DNA of 64,000 nt. It comes from OMPR01 sp965183835. Lineage in GTDB: Bacteria > Pseudomonadota > Alphaproteobacteria > Rhodobacterales > Rhodobacteraceae. Position 1 is the stretch's first letter. Each line of letters opens with the position of its first letter. Both the position numbers and the translations under genes were made by a program. The notes beneath the pieces were generated by a model. The model was given only the letters and a program-made list of their open reading frames with translations, searched no databases and was not told the origin of the DNA. This document shows positions 52,302 through 62,509 of this stretch, in pieces. The DNA is taken from positions 248,001 to 312,000 of the forward strand of contig CBCYME010000017.1 of NCBI GenBank assembly GCA_965183835.1, in the 5' to 3' direction.

Positions 52302-52542
52302 GGGTTCATCCTTCGTATCTGGTGGCAACGGGCAGCCCGGTGCCAAATCACTCTGGGTGCGGCCAAAGGCGACACCCGAAAACTGGTTGGATGCTAGTAG
52401 GAGGAATCGCCGGGATGGTCAAGACAAGTGTCACGGAATCTTTGTCTTTCCCTGTGGGTATGCGCATTTTGTACAACCTGCCACACCCAGCGCCCCACTG
52501 TTACCCCACTCATAGCGCAAAATCCCAAAAGAGATTCGCCGC

Positions 52543-53520
52543 TTAGACGGCGTTTAGCCGCTCCAACATCTTTTGCGCCGCCGCCGCCGGTCCAATATCA
52601 CCTTGCGCCACATCCGCGCCCAGTTGATCCATCGCGGCACGCGCCTCGGGCGTGTTCAATTTCGCCAACAAAGCCTGACGCACCTCTTGGTCAAACCAGT
52701 ATCTGGCCTGATTGGCGCGTCCCGACTCCCAAAACCCATTCTCCCGGCGCCACTTGGTCAGCGCCTGCATCTCGTCCCATGCCACCGACAGGCCATCCTC
52801 TTGCAACGCCGAAACCATCATCGCCTTCGGATAGCCATCCGGATCCTGTGGCCGTTTGCGCAACAGGCGCAACGCGCCGGAATAATCCGCGCAGGTGCGC
52901 ATCGCGGCGGGCTTTAGATCGCCATCCGCTTTGTTCACCAAAATAAGATCCGCCATCTCCATGATGCCACGTTTGACACCCTGCAACTCATCCCCGCCCG
53001 CGGGGGCAAGCAGCAACAAGAACAGATCGGACATTTCCGCCACCACAGTTTCGGATTGCCCAACGCCCACTGTCTCAATCAGCACCACATCGAATCCTGC
53101 CGCCTCGCACAGGGCCACCGCCTCGCGGGTGCGACGTGCCACGCCCCCCAGATGGGTCTGACTGGGCGACGGGCGAATGAAGGCATTGCGGTCCCGCGAC
53201 AGACGCTCCATCCGCGTCTTATCCCCCAAGATAGACCCGCCCGAGCGCGCAGAACTGGGGTCAACCGCCAACACAGCAACCCGCAAGCCCTGCGCGGTCA
53301 GTGCCATGCCAAAGCTTTCGATAAACGTGGATTTGCCCACGCCCGGTGTCCCAGACAGACCAATGCGCAAGGCTTGGCGTTTCGCCCCGGCAAGATACTC
53401 CAACAACTCAGACGCTTGGGCCCGGTGATCACTGCGCTGGCTTTCCACCAATGTGATCGAGCGCGCCAACGCGCGCCGCTCCCCTGCCAGAACTCTCGCT
53501 CCGAGCTGTTTGATATCCAT
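52543..53520 (-). CDS. meaB: Methylmalonyl-CoA mutase-associated GTPase MeaB
   Basis: 325 residues. Walker A SGTPGVGKSTF, switch segments IETVGVGQSE and NKAD, and the family block DPSSARSGGSILGDKTRM identify the ArgK/MeaB G3E GTPases. It protects and reloads methylmalonyl-CoA mutase, or the related ethylmalonyl-CoA mutase, with adenosylcobalamin. The mutase genes are not in the window. Start chosen at the ATG after GAGGG; the frame is open 38 codons more upstream without similarity. Divergent from hrpB across a short gap. Confidence 0.95.
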   Translation of the reverse strand: MDIKQLGARVLAGERRALARSITLVESQRSDHRAQASELLEYLAGAKRQALRIGLSGTPGVGKSTFIESFGMALTAQGLRVAVLAVDPSSARSGGSILGDKTRMERLSRDRNAFIRPSPSQTHLGGVARRTREAVALCEAAGFDVVLIETVGVGQSETVVAEMSDLFLLLLAPAGGDELQGVKRGIMEMADLILVNKADGDLKPAAMRTCADYSGALRLLRKRPQDPDGYPKAMMVSALQEDGLSVAWDEMQALTKWRRENGFWESGRANQARYWFDQEVRQALLAKLNTPEARAAMDQLGADVAQGDIGPAAAAQKMLERLNAV

Positions 53521-53676
53521 GGGCCGCCCTCTTGAAAACTGGGCGCCAATTGACGGGGCGGAATGCAATTTGTCCAGTCCCAATGACGGATCAACCTGCG
53601 TTGTGATGTCTCTACCCCGCCTGCGTTCCATCATCCGGTGCTAGACCTCAGGCTTTGCTTTGGCGATAAGGCAGAC

Positions 53677-56118
53677 ATGAGCAAATTACCCATCGAAGAC
53701 GCCCTGCCCGACCTGATCGACGCCCTGCGCACCCGGGGTCGCGCCGTTTTGCAGGCCCCACCCGGGGCAGGCAAGACAACGCGCGTACCGCTCGCCATGC
53801 TTGACGCCGGGCTGACCGACGGCAAGATCGTAATGCTGGAACCCCGCCGCCTTGCAGCGCGCGCCGCTGCTGAACGTATGGCTGAAACGCTGGGGGAAAC
53901 ACCGGGACAAACCGTGGGCTACCGGGTGCGCGGCGAGGCCAAAACCTCCAAAGCCACCAAGATCGAGGTCGTGACCGAAGGCATCCTGACCCGGATGTTG
54001 CAATCTAACCCCGACTTGCCCGGCATCGGCGCGGTCATCTTTGATGAATTTCACGAACGGTCTTTAAACGCAGACTTTGGGCTTGCCTTATGTCTCGAGG
54101 TGGCCGAGGCCCTGCGCGATGACCTGATCCTGATGGCCATGTCTGCCACGTTGGACGCCGGGCCTGTCGGGGTTTTGATGGATGCCCCGCTGATCACCTC
54201 GCAAGGGCGCAGCTTTCCGGTCGAAACCCGCTGGCTTGATCGCCCTCTTGGCCCCAAAGCCCGCCGGACCGATGCGCTAGTTGATCTCGTGATCCAAGCC
54301 GACCGCGACACCCGCGCCATGGGTGGCGGGATATTGGTCTTCCTCCCAGGCGAAGGTGAAATCCGCCGCGCCGAAGGCGCACTCAAGGGGCGGCTTTCCG
54401 GTGATTGCGTCGTGCGCCCTCTGTTTGGCGCCATGCCTTTTGCCGACCAACGCGCCGCCATTGCCCCGCTCAAATCGGGGCGCAAGGTGGTTTTGGCCAC
54501 ATCAATCGCGGAAACCTCGCTTACGATTCAAGACATCCGCGTCGTGGTTGACATGGGCCAAGCCCGTCGCGCCCGGTTTGACCCCGGCGCAGGCATGTCC
54601 CGATTGGTCACCGAACGCGTCACCCGCGCCGAGGCAACACAACGGGCCGGCCGCGCGGGCCGTGTCTCCGAAGGGCTCTGTTACCGCCTCTGGACCAAAG
54701 GCGAAGAAGGTGCGTTGATGGCCTTCCCACCAGCTGAAATCGAAGCCGCCGATTTGACCGGCTTGGCGCTTGAGCTGGCGCTCTGGGGGGCTGACCCCAG
54801 CGAGCTGGCGTTCCTAACGCCCCCACCCGAGGGGGCATTGGCCGAGGCGCGCGCGCTCTTGCACATGCTCGGGGCGCTCGATGCCAAAGAACAGATCACC
54901 AAACACGGGCGGGCACTCAGCGCTCTGCCCCTGCATCCCCGCTTAGGCCATATGCTGGTCACCGCCAGTAACGAGGCTGCCCCCCTTGCCGCTCTGATGG
55001 CCGAACGCGACCCCCTGCGCGGCGCGCCCTCTGATCTGACCCTGCGGCTCGAGGCGATGCGCGATGCCAAAGCGTTCCAGCGTAACCGCCCGTATCAGGT
55101 GAACTACGGCGTGCTGGACCGCATCAAGGGCGAGACCAAGCGCCTGCGCGGACGTGGCACCGGACACAGGATGAGCCCCGCCGCCATGGCCGCCCTTGCC
55201 TATCCTGACCGCATCGGACAACGACGCAAAGGCGATATGCCCCGCTTTGTCCTGTCCGGCGGCAAAGGCGCGGTGCTCGCCCCCGAAGACACCTTGGCCA
55301 GCGCGCCCTATCTGGTGGCTATCGACACCGACGGGAACCCCCGCGAAGCCCGCATTCGGATGGCTGTCCAAATCTCCGAAGGTGAAATCCGGGATCTGTT
55401 CGAGGATCAGATCACATGGGTCGATGTCTGCGAATGGTCCAAGCGCGAACGTCGTGTGATTGCCCGTCAACAACAGCGGTTCGGTTCGATCACGCTTGAG
55501 GATCGGATCTGGAAAGACGTCCCTGCAGACCGCGTTGCCGAGGCGATGTTGGATGGGGTGCGTGATCTCGGCCTGCGTCTGGACGGGGCCGCCGCCCGTT
55601 TGGCCGCGCGGGTTGAACTGGTCCGGGCCGAGGGCGCAGAGCTACCCGATTTTACCAACACCGGCCTCATAGCCACGCTCGAAGACTGGCTTTTGCCCAT
55701 GCTCACAGACGTAAAAACCGCCGATGGGTGGAAACGCTTTGATCTGCTTCCCGCCCTGCGCGCAGCCCTCAGCTGGGCACAAACCCAAGAGCTGGACAAG
55801 CAGGCACCGGGCCATTTCGTAACCCCCTTGGGGCGCAAAGTGCCAATTGATTACGGCAGCGAGGTTCCCGAAATCCTTGTCCGTTTGCAAGAAATGTTTG
55901 GTGTGACCCGACACCCCACCGTCGGGGGCGTACCCCTCAAGGTGACGCTGTTATCCCCCGCCCAGCGCCCGATCCAGATCACCCGCGATTTGCCAGGGTT
56001 TTGGGCCGGATCTTATTCAGATGTCCGCAAAGACATGAAGGCGCAATACCCCCGCCACCCCTGGCCCGAAGACCCAACACAAGCCGATCCGACCGTGCGT
56101 GCAAAACCCCGGCGCTGA
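53677..56118 (+). CDS. hrpB: ATP-dependent helicase HrpB
   Basis: 813 residues, the HrpB length. DEAH-box motifs: I is APPGAGKTT, II is DEFHERS, III is SAT, and VI is QRAGRAGR. The C-terminal HrpB-specific domain extends past residue 500. It is an RNA/DNA helicase whose cellular role in bacteria is not settled. Start at the ATG after AAGG; 13 codons of open frame precede it. The meaB gene is divergent. Confidence 0.95.
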   Translation: MSKLPIEDALPDLIDALRTRGRAVLQAPPGAGKTTRVPLAMLDAGLTDGKIVMLEPRRLAARAAAERMAETLGETPGQTVGYRVRGEAKTSKATKIEVVTEGILTRMLQSNPDLPGIGAVIFDEFHERSLNADFGLALCLEVAEALRDDLILMAMSATLDAGPVGVLMDAPLITSQGRSFPVETRWLDRPLGPKARRTDALVDLVIQADRDTRAMGGGILVFLPGEGEIRRAEGALKGRLSGDCVVRPLFGAMPFADQRAAIAPLKSGRKVVLATSIAETSLTIQDIRVVVDMGQARRARFDPGAGMSRLVTERVTRAEATQRAGRAGRVSEGLCYRLWTKGEEGALMAFPPAEIEAADLTGLALELALWGADPSELAFLTPPPEGALAEARALLHMLGALDAKEQITKHGRALSALPLHPRLGHMLVTASNEAAPLAALMAERDPLRGAPSDLTLRLEAMRDAKAFQRNRPYQVNYGVLDRIKGETKRLRGRGTGHRMSPAAMAALAYPDRIGQRRKGDMPRFVLSGGKGAVLAPEDTLASAPYLVAIDTDGNPREARIRMAVQISEGEIRDLFEDQITWVDVCEWSKRERRVIARQQQRFGSITLEDRIWKDVPADRVAEAMLDGVRDLGLRLDGAAARLAARVELVRAEGAELPDFTNTGLIATLEDWLLPMLTDVKTADGWKRFDLLPALRAALSWAQTQELDKQAPGHFVTPLGRKVPIDYGSEVPEILVRLQEMFGVTRHPTVGGVPLKVTLLSPAQRPIQITRDLPGFWAGSYSDVRKDMKAQYPRHPWPEDPTQADPTVRAKPRR

Positions 56119-56135
56119 CCCCAACCGGGGCGCGC

Positions 56136-57740
56136 TCAGCCGTTTCGGATCATATCAGCCGCTTTTTCCGCGATCATGATGACGGGCGACGCGGTGTTAC
56201 CCGAGACAATTTTGGGCATGATCGACGCATCAATGACGCGCAGCCCGTCCAGCCCATGCACCCGCAAATCTGCGCCCACCACCGCCATCGGGTCACTGCC
56301 CATTTTACACGTGCCCGTCGGGTGAAAAATTGTGGTGGCGATATTTCCAGCCTCAGCCACCAATTCGGCCTTTGACTGAACCGAGGGACCGGGCAAAAAT
56401 TCCTCTGGATAATAGGGTTGCAAAGCTTTGGCCGTCATCACTTGGCGCGCTTGCTTGATCGCTGTCACCGCGACTTGTTTGTCCCGCGGCGCACTCAGGT
56501 AATTCAGTTTGATCTCAGGCTGCGGGTCGGCCTCTTTGGTGGCGATATGACAGGCCCCGACACTTTCAGGGCGCAGATTGCAGACCGAAACGGTAATGGC
56601 CGGGAACGAATGCAGCGGATCACCCAGCTTGTCCGTCGACAGCGGCTGCACATGATACTCCAGATCAGGCGTCTCCAACGCAGGGTCGGATTTGGTGAAC
56701 AGACCGAACTGACTGGGCGCCATCGCCAAAGGCCCGGATCGCGACGTGGCATATTGCATCCCGATCTTCATCCGCCCGATCAGCGAATTCGCTTTCTCAT
56801 TCAGGGTCTCGGTATTCTTCACCTTAAAAACGGTTCTAATTTGCAAATGGTCCTGCAAGTTCTCGCCCACTCCGGGCAGTTCATGGGTTGGCGCGATCCC
56901 CAAACCGCTCAACCGGTCCGGCTGCCCAATTCCGGACAGCTCCAAAATCTTGGGCGAATTGATCGCCCCGGCGGCCAGCAGCACTTCGCGCCCCGCCTCA
57001 ACCGTCATCGCCTGCCCCTTGTGGCGAAACGCAACACCGGTGACGCGCTTGCCGTCCAATATCAGATGATCCGTAATCGCATGGGTCAGCACCCGCAAAT
57101 TGGGCCGCTTCATCGCCGGACGCAAAAATGCTTTGGTCGTGTTCCAGCGCACCCCGTTCTTTTGATTGACCTCAAAGAACCCAGACCCCTCGTTGGTGCC
57201 AGAGTTGAAATCCTCGGTGGGCTGATAGCCAAATTCACGCGCGCCCTCCTGAAAGGCACTGAGAATATCCCAACTCAAACGTTGCTTGGTGACCTTCCAC
57301 TCGCCGCCCGCGCCATGCAGGTCGGTTTCGCCCTCGTGGTGATCCTCAGACTTGCGGAAATACGGCAGCACATCCGCCCAGCTCCAACCCGCGTTGCCCA
57401 TCTGACGCCAACCATCATAGTCTGCCGCCTGACCGCGCATATAGATCATGCCGTTGATCGAGGTGCAGCCCCCCAGAACCTTTCCGCGTGGATACACCAA
57501 CGAGCGGCCATTCAAACCCGGTTCGGGTGCGGTTTTCATCATCCAATCCACACGCGGATTTCCGATGCAATACAGATAGCCAACCGGGATATGGACCCAA
57601 TGATAGCGATCATTTCCCCCGGCCTCTAACAGCAACACCTTGGTGCCGGGGTCTTCGCTCAGACGATTGGCCAACACGCATCCCGCTGTACCACCGCCCA
57701 CAATCACATAGTCATAGCTTCCATCAAGTGGCTGCCCCAT
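56136..57740 (-). CDS. GMC family FAD-dependent alcohol dehydrogenase (choline dehydrogenase-like)
   Basis: 534 residues. The FAD dinucleotide-binding motif is VIVGGGTAGCVLANRL (residues 12-27), the GMC signature PRGKVLGGCTSINGMIYMRG follows, and the catalytic His is in FHPTGTCKMG, with a C-terminal Asn in SGNTASP. It uses FAD to oxidise an alcohol such as choline, glucose or an aromatic alcohol. Not closely tied to BetA: there is no betaine aldehyde dehydrogenase next to it. Gap of 71 bases to gnd upstream; the two may be co-transcribed. Substrate unknown. Confidence 0.92.
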   Translation of the reverse strand: MGQPLDGSYDYVIVGGGTAGCVLANRLSEDPGTKVLLLEAGGNDRYHWVHIPVGYLYCIGNPRVDWMMKTAPEPGLNGRSLVYPRGKVLGGCTSINGMIYMRGQAADYDGWRQMGNAGWSWADVLPYFRKSEDHHEGETDLHGAGGEWKVTKQRLSWDILSAFQEGAREFGYQPTEDFNSGTNEGSGFFEVNQKNGVRWNTTKAFLRPAMKRPNLRVLTHAITDHLILDGKRVTGVAFRHKGQAMTVEAGREVLLAAGAINSPKILELSGIGQPDRLSGLGIAPTHELPGVGENLQDHLQIRTVFKVKNTETLNEKANSLIGRMKIGMQYATSRSGPLAMAPSQFGLFTKSDPALETPDLEYHVQPLSTDKLGDPLHSFPAITVSVCNLRPESVGACHIATKEADPQPEIKLNYLSAPRDKQVAVTAIKQARQVMTAKALQPYYPEEFLPGPSVQSKAELVAEAGNIATTIFHPTGTCKMGSDPMAVVGADLRVHGLDGLRVIDASIMPKIVSGNTASPVIMIAEKAADMIRNG

Positions 57741-57811
57741 TGGTGCTGTCTCCCTCAGACCAAGGCGCGGCGTTCACACGCCTGCGTCAAGTATTTCGTG
57801 TAGATCTTGGG

Positions 57812-59212
57812 TCATGCGCCCCAATTGCCGTGATGGACCCCGTCGAGATCCACCCGCCTGAACCCATGTGCGCCAAAGGCATCACGTTGGCCTTGGATCA
57901 AGTTGGCGGTACCGCGCCCCTGCCGCGCACTGTCATACCAGCTCAGCGCCGCTGCCAAGGCAGGTACCGGCAAGCCCGATTGCACTGCAGCCGACACCGC
58001 CTGGCGCAACGCAGGCAGGATGGGCGTCAACAATTCACCCACGTCCGGTGCTAGCAAAACGGGCTGTGACCCGCTGGCGCGCAACATCTCGGCCAGATCA
58101 TCCAACAGACTAGACCGGATGATGCAGCCTGCGCGCCAGATTTCGGCAATCTCGGCCAATTCCAGCGCCCACTCAAACTCAACCGAGGCTGCGCGCAATA
58201 TCTCAAATCCTTGAATATGCGCCAAAATACGCCCCGCAAACAGCGCCTGCACCAAAACACCCGGCGCGGGTAATCCCGTATCCAAAGCCCCCGCAGGCAG
58301 CACATCGGCCGCCGCAACACGCGTCTCTTTTGCAGATGACCACGCGCGCGCTCCAACAGCGGCTTCGATGGTCGAGGCTGACTGACCCAGCTTAAGCGCC
58401 TCGATCAAGGTCCACCGTCCGGTGCCCTTTTGACCTGCCTGATCCTGAATCAGATCCACCAACGGCTTGCCAGTTTCCGGGTCAATGGCTTGCAATACCT
58501 TGGCCGTGGTTTCGATCAGATACGACGACAGGGGTCCATCATTCCATCCCGCAAACACGGCGCCAATGTCAGCCGCTGCCATCCCGGCATGATCGCGCAA
58601 CAGGCCGTAAACCTCGGCAATCATCTGCATATCAGCGTATTCGATACCGTTGTGCACCGTCTTAACGAAATGCCCGGCCCCATCTGGCCCCACATGCGCC
58701 ACACAGGGCAATCCCTGAAACCGCGCCGCAATCGGCTCTAACACCGGGCGCAACTGCGCCCAACTGTGCGTCGACCCGCCCACCATCATTGATGGACCCG
58801 TGCGCGCACCTTCTTCGCCGCCGGAAACGCCCATCCCCACAAAATGGAGACCCGTTCTGGCAAAATTCTCAGACCGCCGTCGCGTGTCGTTAAAGTCTGC
58901 GTTGCCTGCATCAATCACCGTATCCCCTGCCTCCAGCAAGGGCTGCAATTGCGCAATCATTGCATCAATCGGCGCACCGGACGGGATCATCATCAAAATC
59001 AAACGCGGGGCCTCAAGACTTGCAACAAACCCCTGCAGGGTTTCAGCGCCACATAGATGATCCGCCAGCGGCCCCGCCTCTTGCAGAAACGGGGTGATCC
59101 ACTCGGTCTCGCGATTACAAACAGCAGTCGGGATGCCACGGCTGGCAAAGTTCAACGCCAAAGCGCTGCCCATCGTTCCCAGCCCGTATACGCCGATCCG
59201 TGCTTTGCTCAT
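57812..59212 (-). CDS. gnd: 6-phosphogluconate dehydrogenase, decarboxylating
   Basis: 466 residues, full-length long form. The NADP fold starts with IGVYGLGTMGSALALNF, the substrate loop is GVSGGEEGARTGPSMMVGG, the catalytic lysine is in HFVKTVHNGIEY, and the DQAGQKGTGRWT segment near the middle and an RRVD...HHGNWG end are typical. Produces ribulose-5-phosphate and NADPH in the oxidative pentose-phosphate path. It is followed on the same strand by the GMC gene. zwf and pgl are not in the window. Confidence 0.96.
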   Translation of the reverse strand: MSKARIGVYGLGTMGSALALNFASRGIPTAVCNRETEWITPFLQEAGPLADHLCGAETLQGFVASLEAPRLILMMIPSGAPIDAMIAQLQPLLEAGDTVIDAGNADFNDTRRRSENFARTGLHFVGMGVSGGEEGARTGPSMMVGGSTHSWAQLRPVLEPIAARFQGLPCVAHVGPDGAGHFVKTVHNGIEYADMQMIAEVYGLLRDHAGMAAADIGAVFAGWNDGPLSSYLIETTAKVLQAIDPETGKPLVDLIQDQAGQKGTGRWTLIEALKLGQSASTIEAAVGARAWSSAKETRVAAADVLPAGALDTGLPAPGVLVQALFAGRILAHIQGFEILRAASVEFEWALELAEIAEIWRAGCIIRSSLLDDLAEMLRASGSQPVLLAPDVGELLTPILPALRQAVSAAVQSGLPVPALAAALSWYDSARQGRGTANLIQGQRDAFGAHGFRRVDLDGVHHGNWGA

Positions 59213-59381
59213 CCATCACCTCTGTGGTCTTGGTTCCTGCAATCTGCGTCAGGACGACAGGGGACGCAAGATGGCCACTTGCGATTAGTTTCCAGAGGCA
59301 AACGTTGCACTCTGTGAAAAAATACCTATGTTCTGAACGAATTGAAGCGCATAATAGCGCCAAAACGAGCAGAAACGCGCG

Positions 59382-59840
59382 ATGACTGAAAAATGGACCA
59401 AAGCTTGGCACGAGGTTGTAAAACCTCTGATCCAGCGCCCGTATCAGGTGCAGGTCGCTGCTTTGTGTCTGCGCACAACCCCCAAAGGCCAAGAGGTTCT
59501 GCTGATCACCAGTCGCGGAACCGGACGCTGGATCGTTCCCAAGGGATGGCACATCGCTGGCATGAACGGGGCCGAGGCCGCCGCCCAAGAAGCTTGGGAA
59601 GAGGCCGGTGTGAAAAGCGCAGGCTATGATCCGGAGCCGGTTGGCCAATACCACTATGACAAAAAGCTGTTTGATGGTGTCTCTCAGCCTGTCCGCGCCA
59701 ATGTGTATCGAATCGACGTGGCCACCCTAGCAGATGACTATCCCGAAGCTGGGCAACGCGAGCGCCGGTGGATGTCCACCAAAGAGGCCGCCAACCTTGT
59801 CCGTGAACCCCAATTGCAAGCCTTGTTGCGGCATTTGTAA
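59382..59840 (+). CDS. NUDIX hydrolase, second paralogue
   Basis: 152 residues. TSRGTGRWIVPKGWHIAGMNGAE with AAQEAWEEAGV is a NUDIX box close to the gene at 22151. The same two canonical positions are changed: the first Glu of the box is Met, and the Arg of REU is Gln; the EE pair is kept. Probably cleaves a diphosphate of a nucleotide or diphosphoinositol-like substrate. It is divergent from gnd. Its start is an ATG with no clear ribosome site. The PiT phosphate gene follows after 91 bases on the same strand. Confidence 0.88.
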   Translation: MTEKWTKAWHEVVKPLIQRPYQVQVAALCLRTTPKGQEVLLITSRGTGRWIVPKGWHIAGMNGAEAAAQEAWEEAGVKSAGYDPEPVGQYHYDKKLFDGVSQPVRANVYRIDVATLADDYPEAGQRERRWMSTKEAANLVREPQLQALLRHL

Positions 59841-59931
59841 CACCTTTGCGTCAGTTTCATGACACTACACTTGCCTCATTGCCCATGAGTCTCTAACCGC
59901 AGGCGCGACCACTGGATGGAAAGCCTCGGCC

Positions 59932-61410
59932 ATGACACATAGCCCAAACAAGACCAAATGGACCACTCTGGACAAAGATCTGAACAGGATCTCACGGATG
60001 GAACTCGCCACATCATACGTGGCGAGACCGTTGATCGGCACCGGCATTGCGATGGCTTTCATCATCACAGCCGCCCTGATTGCAGCCATTTTCTTTAGTG
60101 ACACGCCGGGCAGCTATATCGTGATCGCCGCCGCAGCCGTTGGTGCCTATATGGCGATCAACATCGGGGCAAACGATGTTGCCAACAACATGGGTCCGGC
60201 TGTTGGCGCAAATGCGTTGTCTATGGGAGGGGCCATTATCATCGCAGCAATCGCTGAAAGTGCCGGTGCTCTGCTGGCAGGCGGCGATGTGGTCTCGACC
60301 ATTTCCAAAGGCATCATCGACCCGATGTCCGTTCAAAACAGCGAAGTCTTCGTTTGGGCGATGATGGCGGCGCTGATCTCTTCGGCGCTGTGGGTGAACC
60401 TTGCCACATGGGTCGGCGCACCGGTTTCAACCACACATTCGGTCGTCGGTGGTGTTATGGGCGCAGGGATCGCGGCTGCAGGCATGGCCGCAGTGAACTG
60501 GCCCACAATGGGCAAGATCGCCGCCAGCTGGGTGATTTCACCCGTTCTGGGCGGGGCCATTGCAGCCCTGTTTCTGGCCATCATCAAAGCCAAAATCCAA
60601 TACCAAGAGGACAAAATCGGTGCCGCGCGCCGTTGGGTTCCCATCCTCGTCGCCATTATGGCTGGCGCATTTGCCGCCTATCTGTCGGTCAAAGGTCTCA
60701 AGCGGATCGTCAAGATTGAACTTGAGGTTGCGATCCTGATCGGTCTAGCCACAGCAGTCGTGACATGGGCCGCGACCGTCCCTTGGGTCCGCCGCAAATC
60801 CGAAGGTCTGGAAAACCGCACCCGGTCCCTGAAAACACTGTTTGGCCTGCCCTTGGTTGTGTCCGCCGCCTTCCTCAGCTTTGCCCATGGGGCCAACGAC
60901 GTCGCCAATGCGGTTGGCCCACTGGCTGCGATTGTGCACGCGACTGAATTTGGTGATTTCGCCTCCAAAGTGTCCATCCCCATGTGGGTGATGATCATCG
61001 GCGCCTTTGGTATCTCGTTTGGTCTGTTCCTCTTTGGTCCCAAACTGATCCGGATGGTGGGCAGCCAAATTACCAAGCTGAACCCAATGCGGGCATTCTG
61101 TGTGGCCCTGTCTGCAGCAATCACCGTAATCGTCGCCAGCTCTTTGGGTCTGCCCGTCAGCTCCACCCATATCGCCGTCGGCGGCGTGTTTGGGGTCGGG
61201 TTCTTCCGTGAATGGGATTCCGAGCGTCGCCGCCGTCTCTCGACCGGGACCGCCAAAATCAAACCCGCTTTTGCCCGCGAAGAACGCCAGCGCCGCAAAC
61301 TAGTGCGCCGGTCACACTTCATGACCATCATTGCCGCCTGGGTCATCACTGTCCCTGCCGCCGCTCTGATGTCTGGCGTCATCTTCTGGCTGTTGACTGC
61401 CTTTATCTAA
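59932..61410 (+). CDS. PiT family inorganic phosphate transporter
   Basis: 492 residues with about eleven membrane helices. The two PiT repeats are visible as IGANDVANNMGPAVG near residue 81 and HGANDVANAVGPLA near residue 322, and VSSTHIAVGG is the C-terminal copy of VSTTHSVVGG. It carries phosphate or metal-phosphate with protons or sodium. The stretch between the repeats is a large cytoplasmic loop. Sulfate is an alternative in a few members. A weak hairpin (GGGACA/TGTCCC) follows before the convergent gene. Confidence 0.94.
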   Translation: MTHSPNKTKWTTLDKDLNRISRMELATSYVARPLIGTGIAMAFIITAALIAAIFFSDTPGSYIVIAAAAVGAYMAINIGANDVANNMGPAVGANALSMGGAIIIAAIAESAGALLAGGDVVSTISKGIIDPMSVQNSEVFVWAMMAALISSALWVNLATWVGAPVSTTHSVVGGVMGAGIAAAGMAAVNWPTMGKIAASWVISPVLGGAIAALFLAIIKAKIQYQEDKIGAARRWVPILVAIMAGAFAAYLSVKGLKRIVKIELEVAILIGLATAVVTWAATVPWVRRKSEGLENRTRSLKTLFGLPLVVSAAFLSFAHGANDVANAVGPLAAIVHATEFGDFASKVSIPMWVMIIGAFGISFGLFLFGPKLIRMVGSQITKLNPMRAFCVALSAAITVIVASSLGLPVSSTHIAVGGVFGVGFFREWDSERRRRLSTGTAKIKPAFAREERQRRKLVRRSHFMTIIAAWVITVPAAALMSGVIFWLLTAFI

Positions 61411-61454
61411 ACAAACCGGGACAAGTCACGCACACGCGCTGGCCTGTCCCCGCT

Positions 61455-62444
61455 TCATCCCCGTATCTGCTCGGGCGAGAAACACGGCGGAACCTCCCCC
61501 TCTTCAGATGCTCGTTTGATCAGCTCCGCGACACGGATACAGATCGGTGTCGCGCACCCAATCTGCGCGCCCAGCGCGATGATTTCCCCCTGCAAACTGT
61601 CAATCTCGGTCGGCCGCTGTTCGGCCAGATCATAGGCCATCGAGGTGCGCGCTGTCGGGTCAATGGTCAGCATCTGCGCCGCTATCCGTGAAAACAAAGC
61701 CGTGGGCAGACGTAACACAAATGGCATCATCCAGACCGGCAAAGGCGTGGTTGGCTGCACCTCGATCCTAGCCGACTTTAGGACACGTATCGCCTCAGCC
61801 ACCTGATCCGCCATCAATCGTCGCCAAGCCCGGTCTGACAACTGTTCAAGGATCGTGAGCCCTGACAGGGCGTTCAACGCATTGTTCAGGTTCACCACCA
61901 ATTTGCCCCACTGCACCGCCTCGATGCGCGCACTTTCAGTGACACTTAGATGGGGACAGTTCAACGCCTTGCCCAGATCCCCCGGCCCCGCGCCAATCAC
62001 AATATCGCCCGAGGTCGCACGATGAAAACACCCTGCCCCTGAGGGCACCACGTTGAACGGAACCATCCCAGCGCGCACATCCCGCCCTGCAAGAGCGGCA
62101 CGCAAAGCGGCATCGTTTTCCATCCCATTCTGCCAAGACATCACCGGGGCCTGAACCGGGGCGTGCGCTGCAATCAACGCGGCCACCTCCACCGTGGCGC
62201 GGGATTTGACGGTGACAATCACCACTTCAGCCTCCGCAAGACAGGTCGGATCAGTGGCAAGGATCAACTGATCCGACCCAATCATCTGCGTCATCCCCGA
62301 AAAATCGGTGCAGGTCAGCCCGTGTTCGCCAATCTCGGCCAGAATTCGGGGTCGCCCCAGCAAAGTCACCTGATGCCCCGCCGCCGCCAAAAGCCCACCG
62401 GTAAAGCACCCGATACTGCCCGCGCCCGCGATCACAATCCGCAT
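61455..62444 (-). CDS. Ketopantoate reductase family (2-dehydropantoate 2-reductase-like)
   Basis: 329 residues. The NADPH fold starts IVIAGAGSIGCFTGGLL, the catalytic lysine is in WGKLVVNLNNALNALSG, and the C-terminal SMAYDLAEQRPTEIDSLQGEII matches the family's SM-x2-DL-x3-R-x-TEID block. Makes pantoate from ketopantoate in coenzyme A synthesis. The family also holds reductases of other alpha-keto acids and roseobacters often have several copies, so the symbol panE is withheld. It has 65 bases to the upstream sterol-desaturase gene in the same direction. Confidence 0.88.
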   Translation of the reverse strand: MRIVIAGAGSIGCFTGGLLAAAGHQVTLLGRPRILAEIGEHGLTCTDFSGMTQMIGSDQLILATDPTCLAEAEVVIVTVKSRATVEVAALIAAHAPVQAPVMSWQNGMENDAALRAALAGRDVRAGMVPFNVVPSGAGCFHRATSGDIVIGAGPGDLGKALNCPHLSVTESARIEAVQWGKLVVNLNNALNALSGLTILEQLSDRAWRRLMADQVAEAIRVLKSARIEVQPTTPLPVWMMPFVLRLPTALFSRIAAQMLTIDPTARTSMAYDLAEQRPTEIDSLQGEIIALGAQIGCATPICIRVAELIKRASEEGEVPPCFSPEQIRG

Positions 62445-62509
62445 TCAACCTCTCCCCATGTTCCTCAAACGCGATCTTGCGCTGGAAGACAGGGAGAGAC
62501 AACTCTTGC

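Noticed and set aside
56418..57629. 403-codon open frame on the plus strand opposite the GMC gene
   Set aside because: Antisense to the GMC oxidoreductase, which is intact with all motifs.
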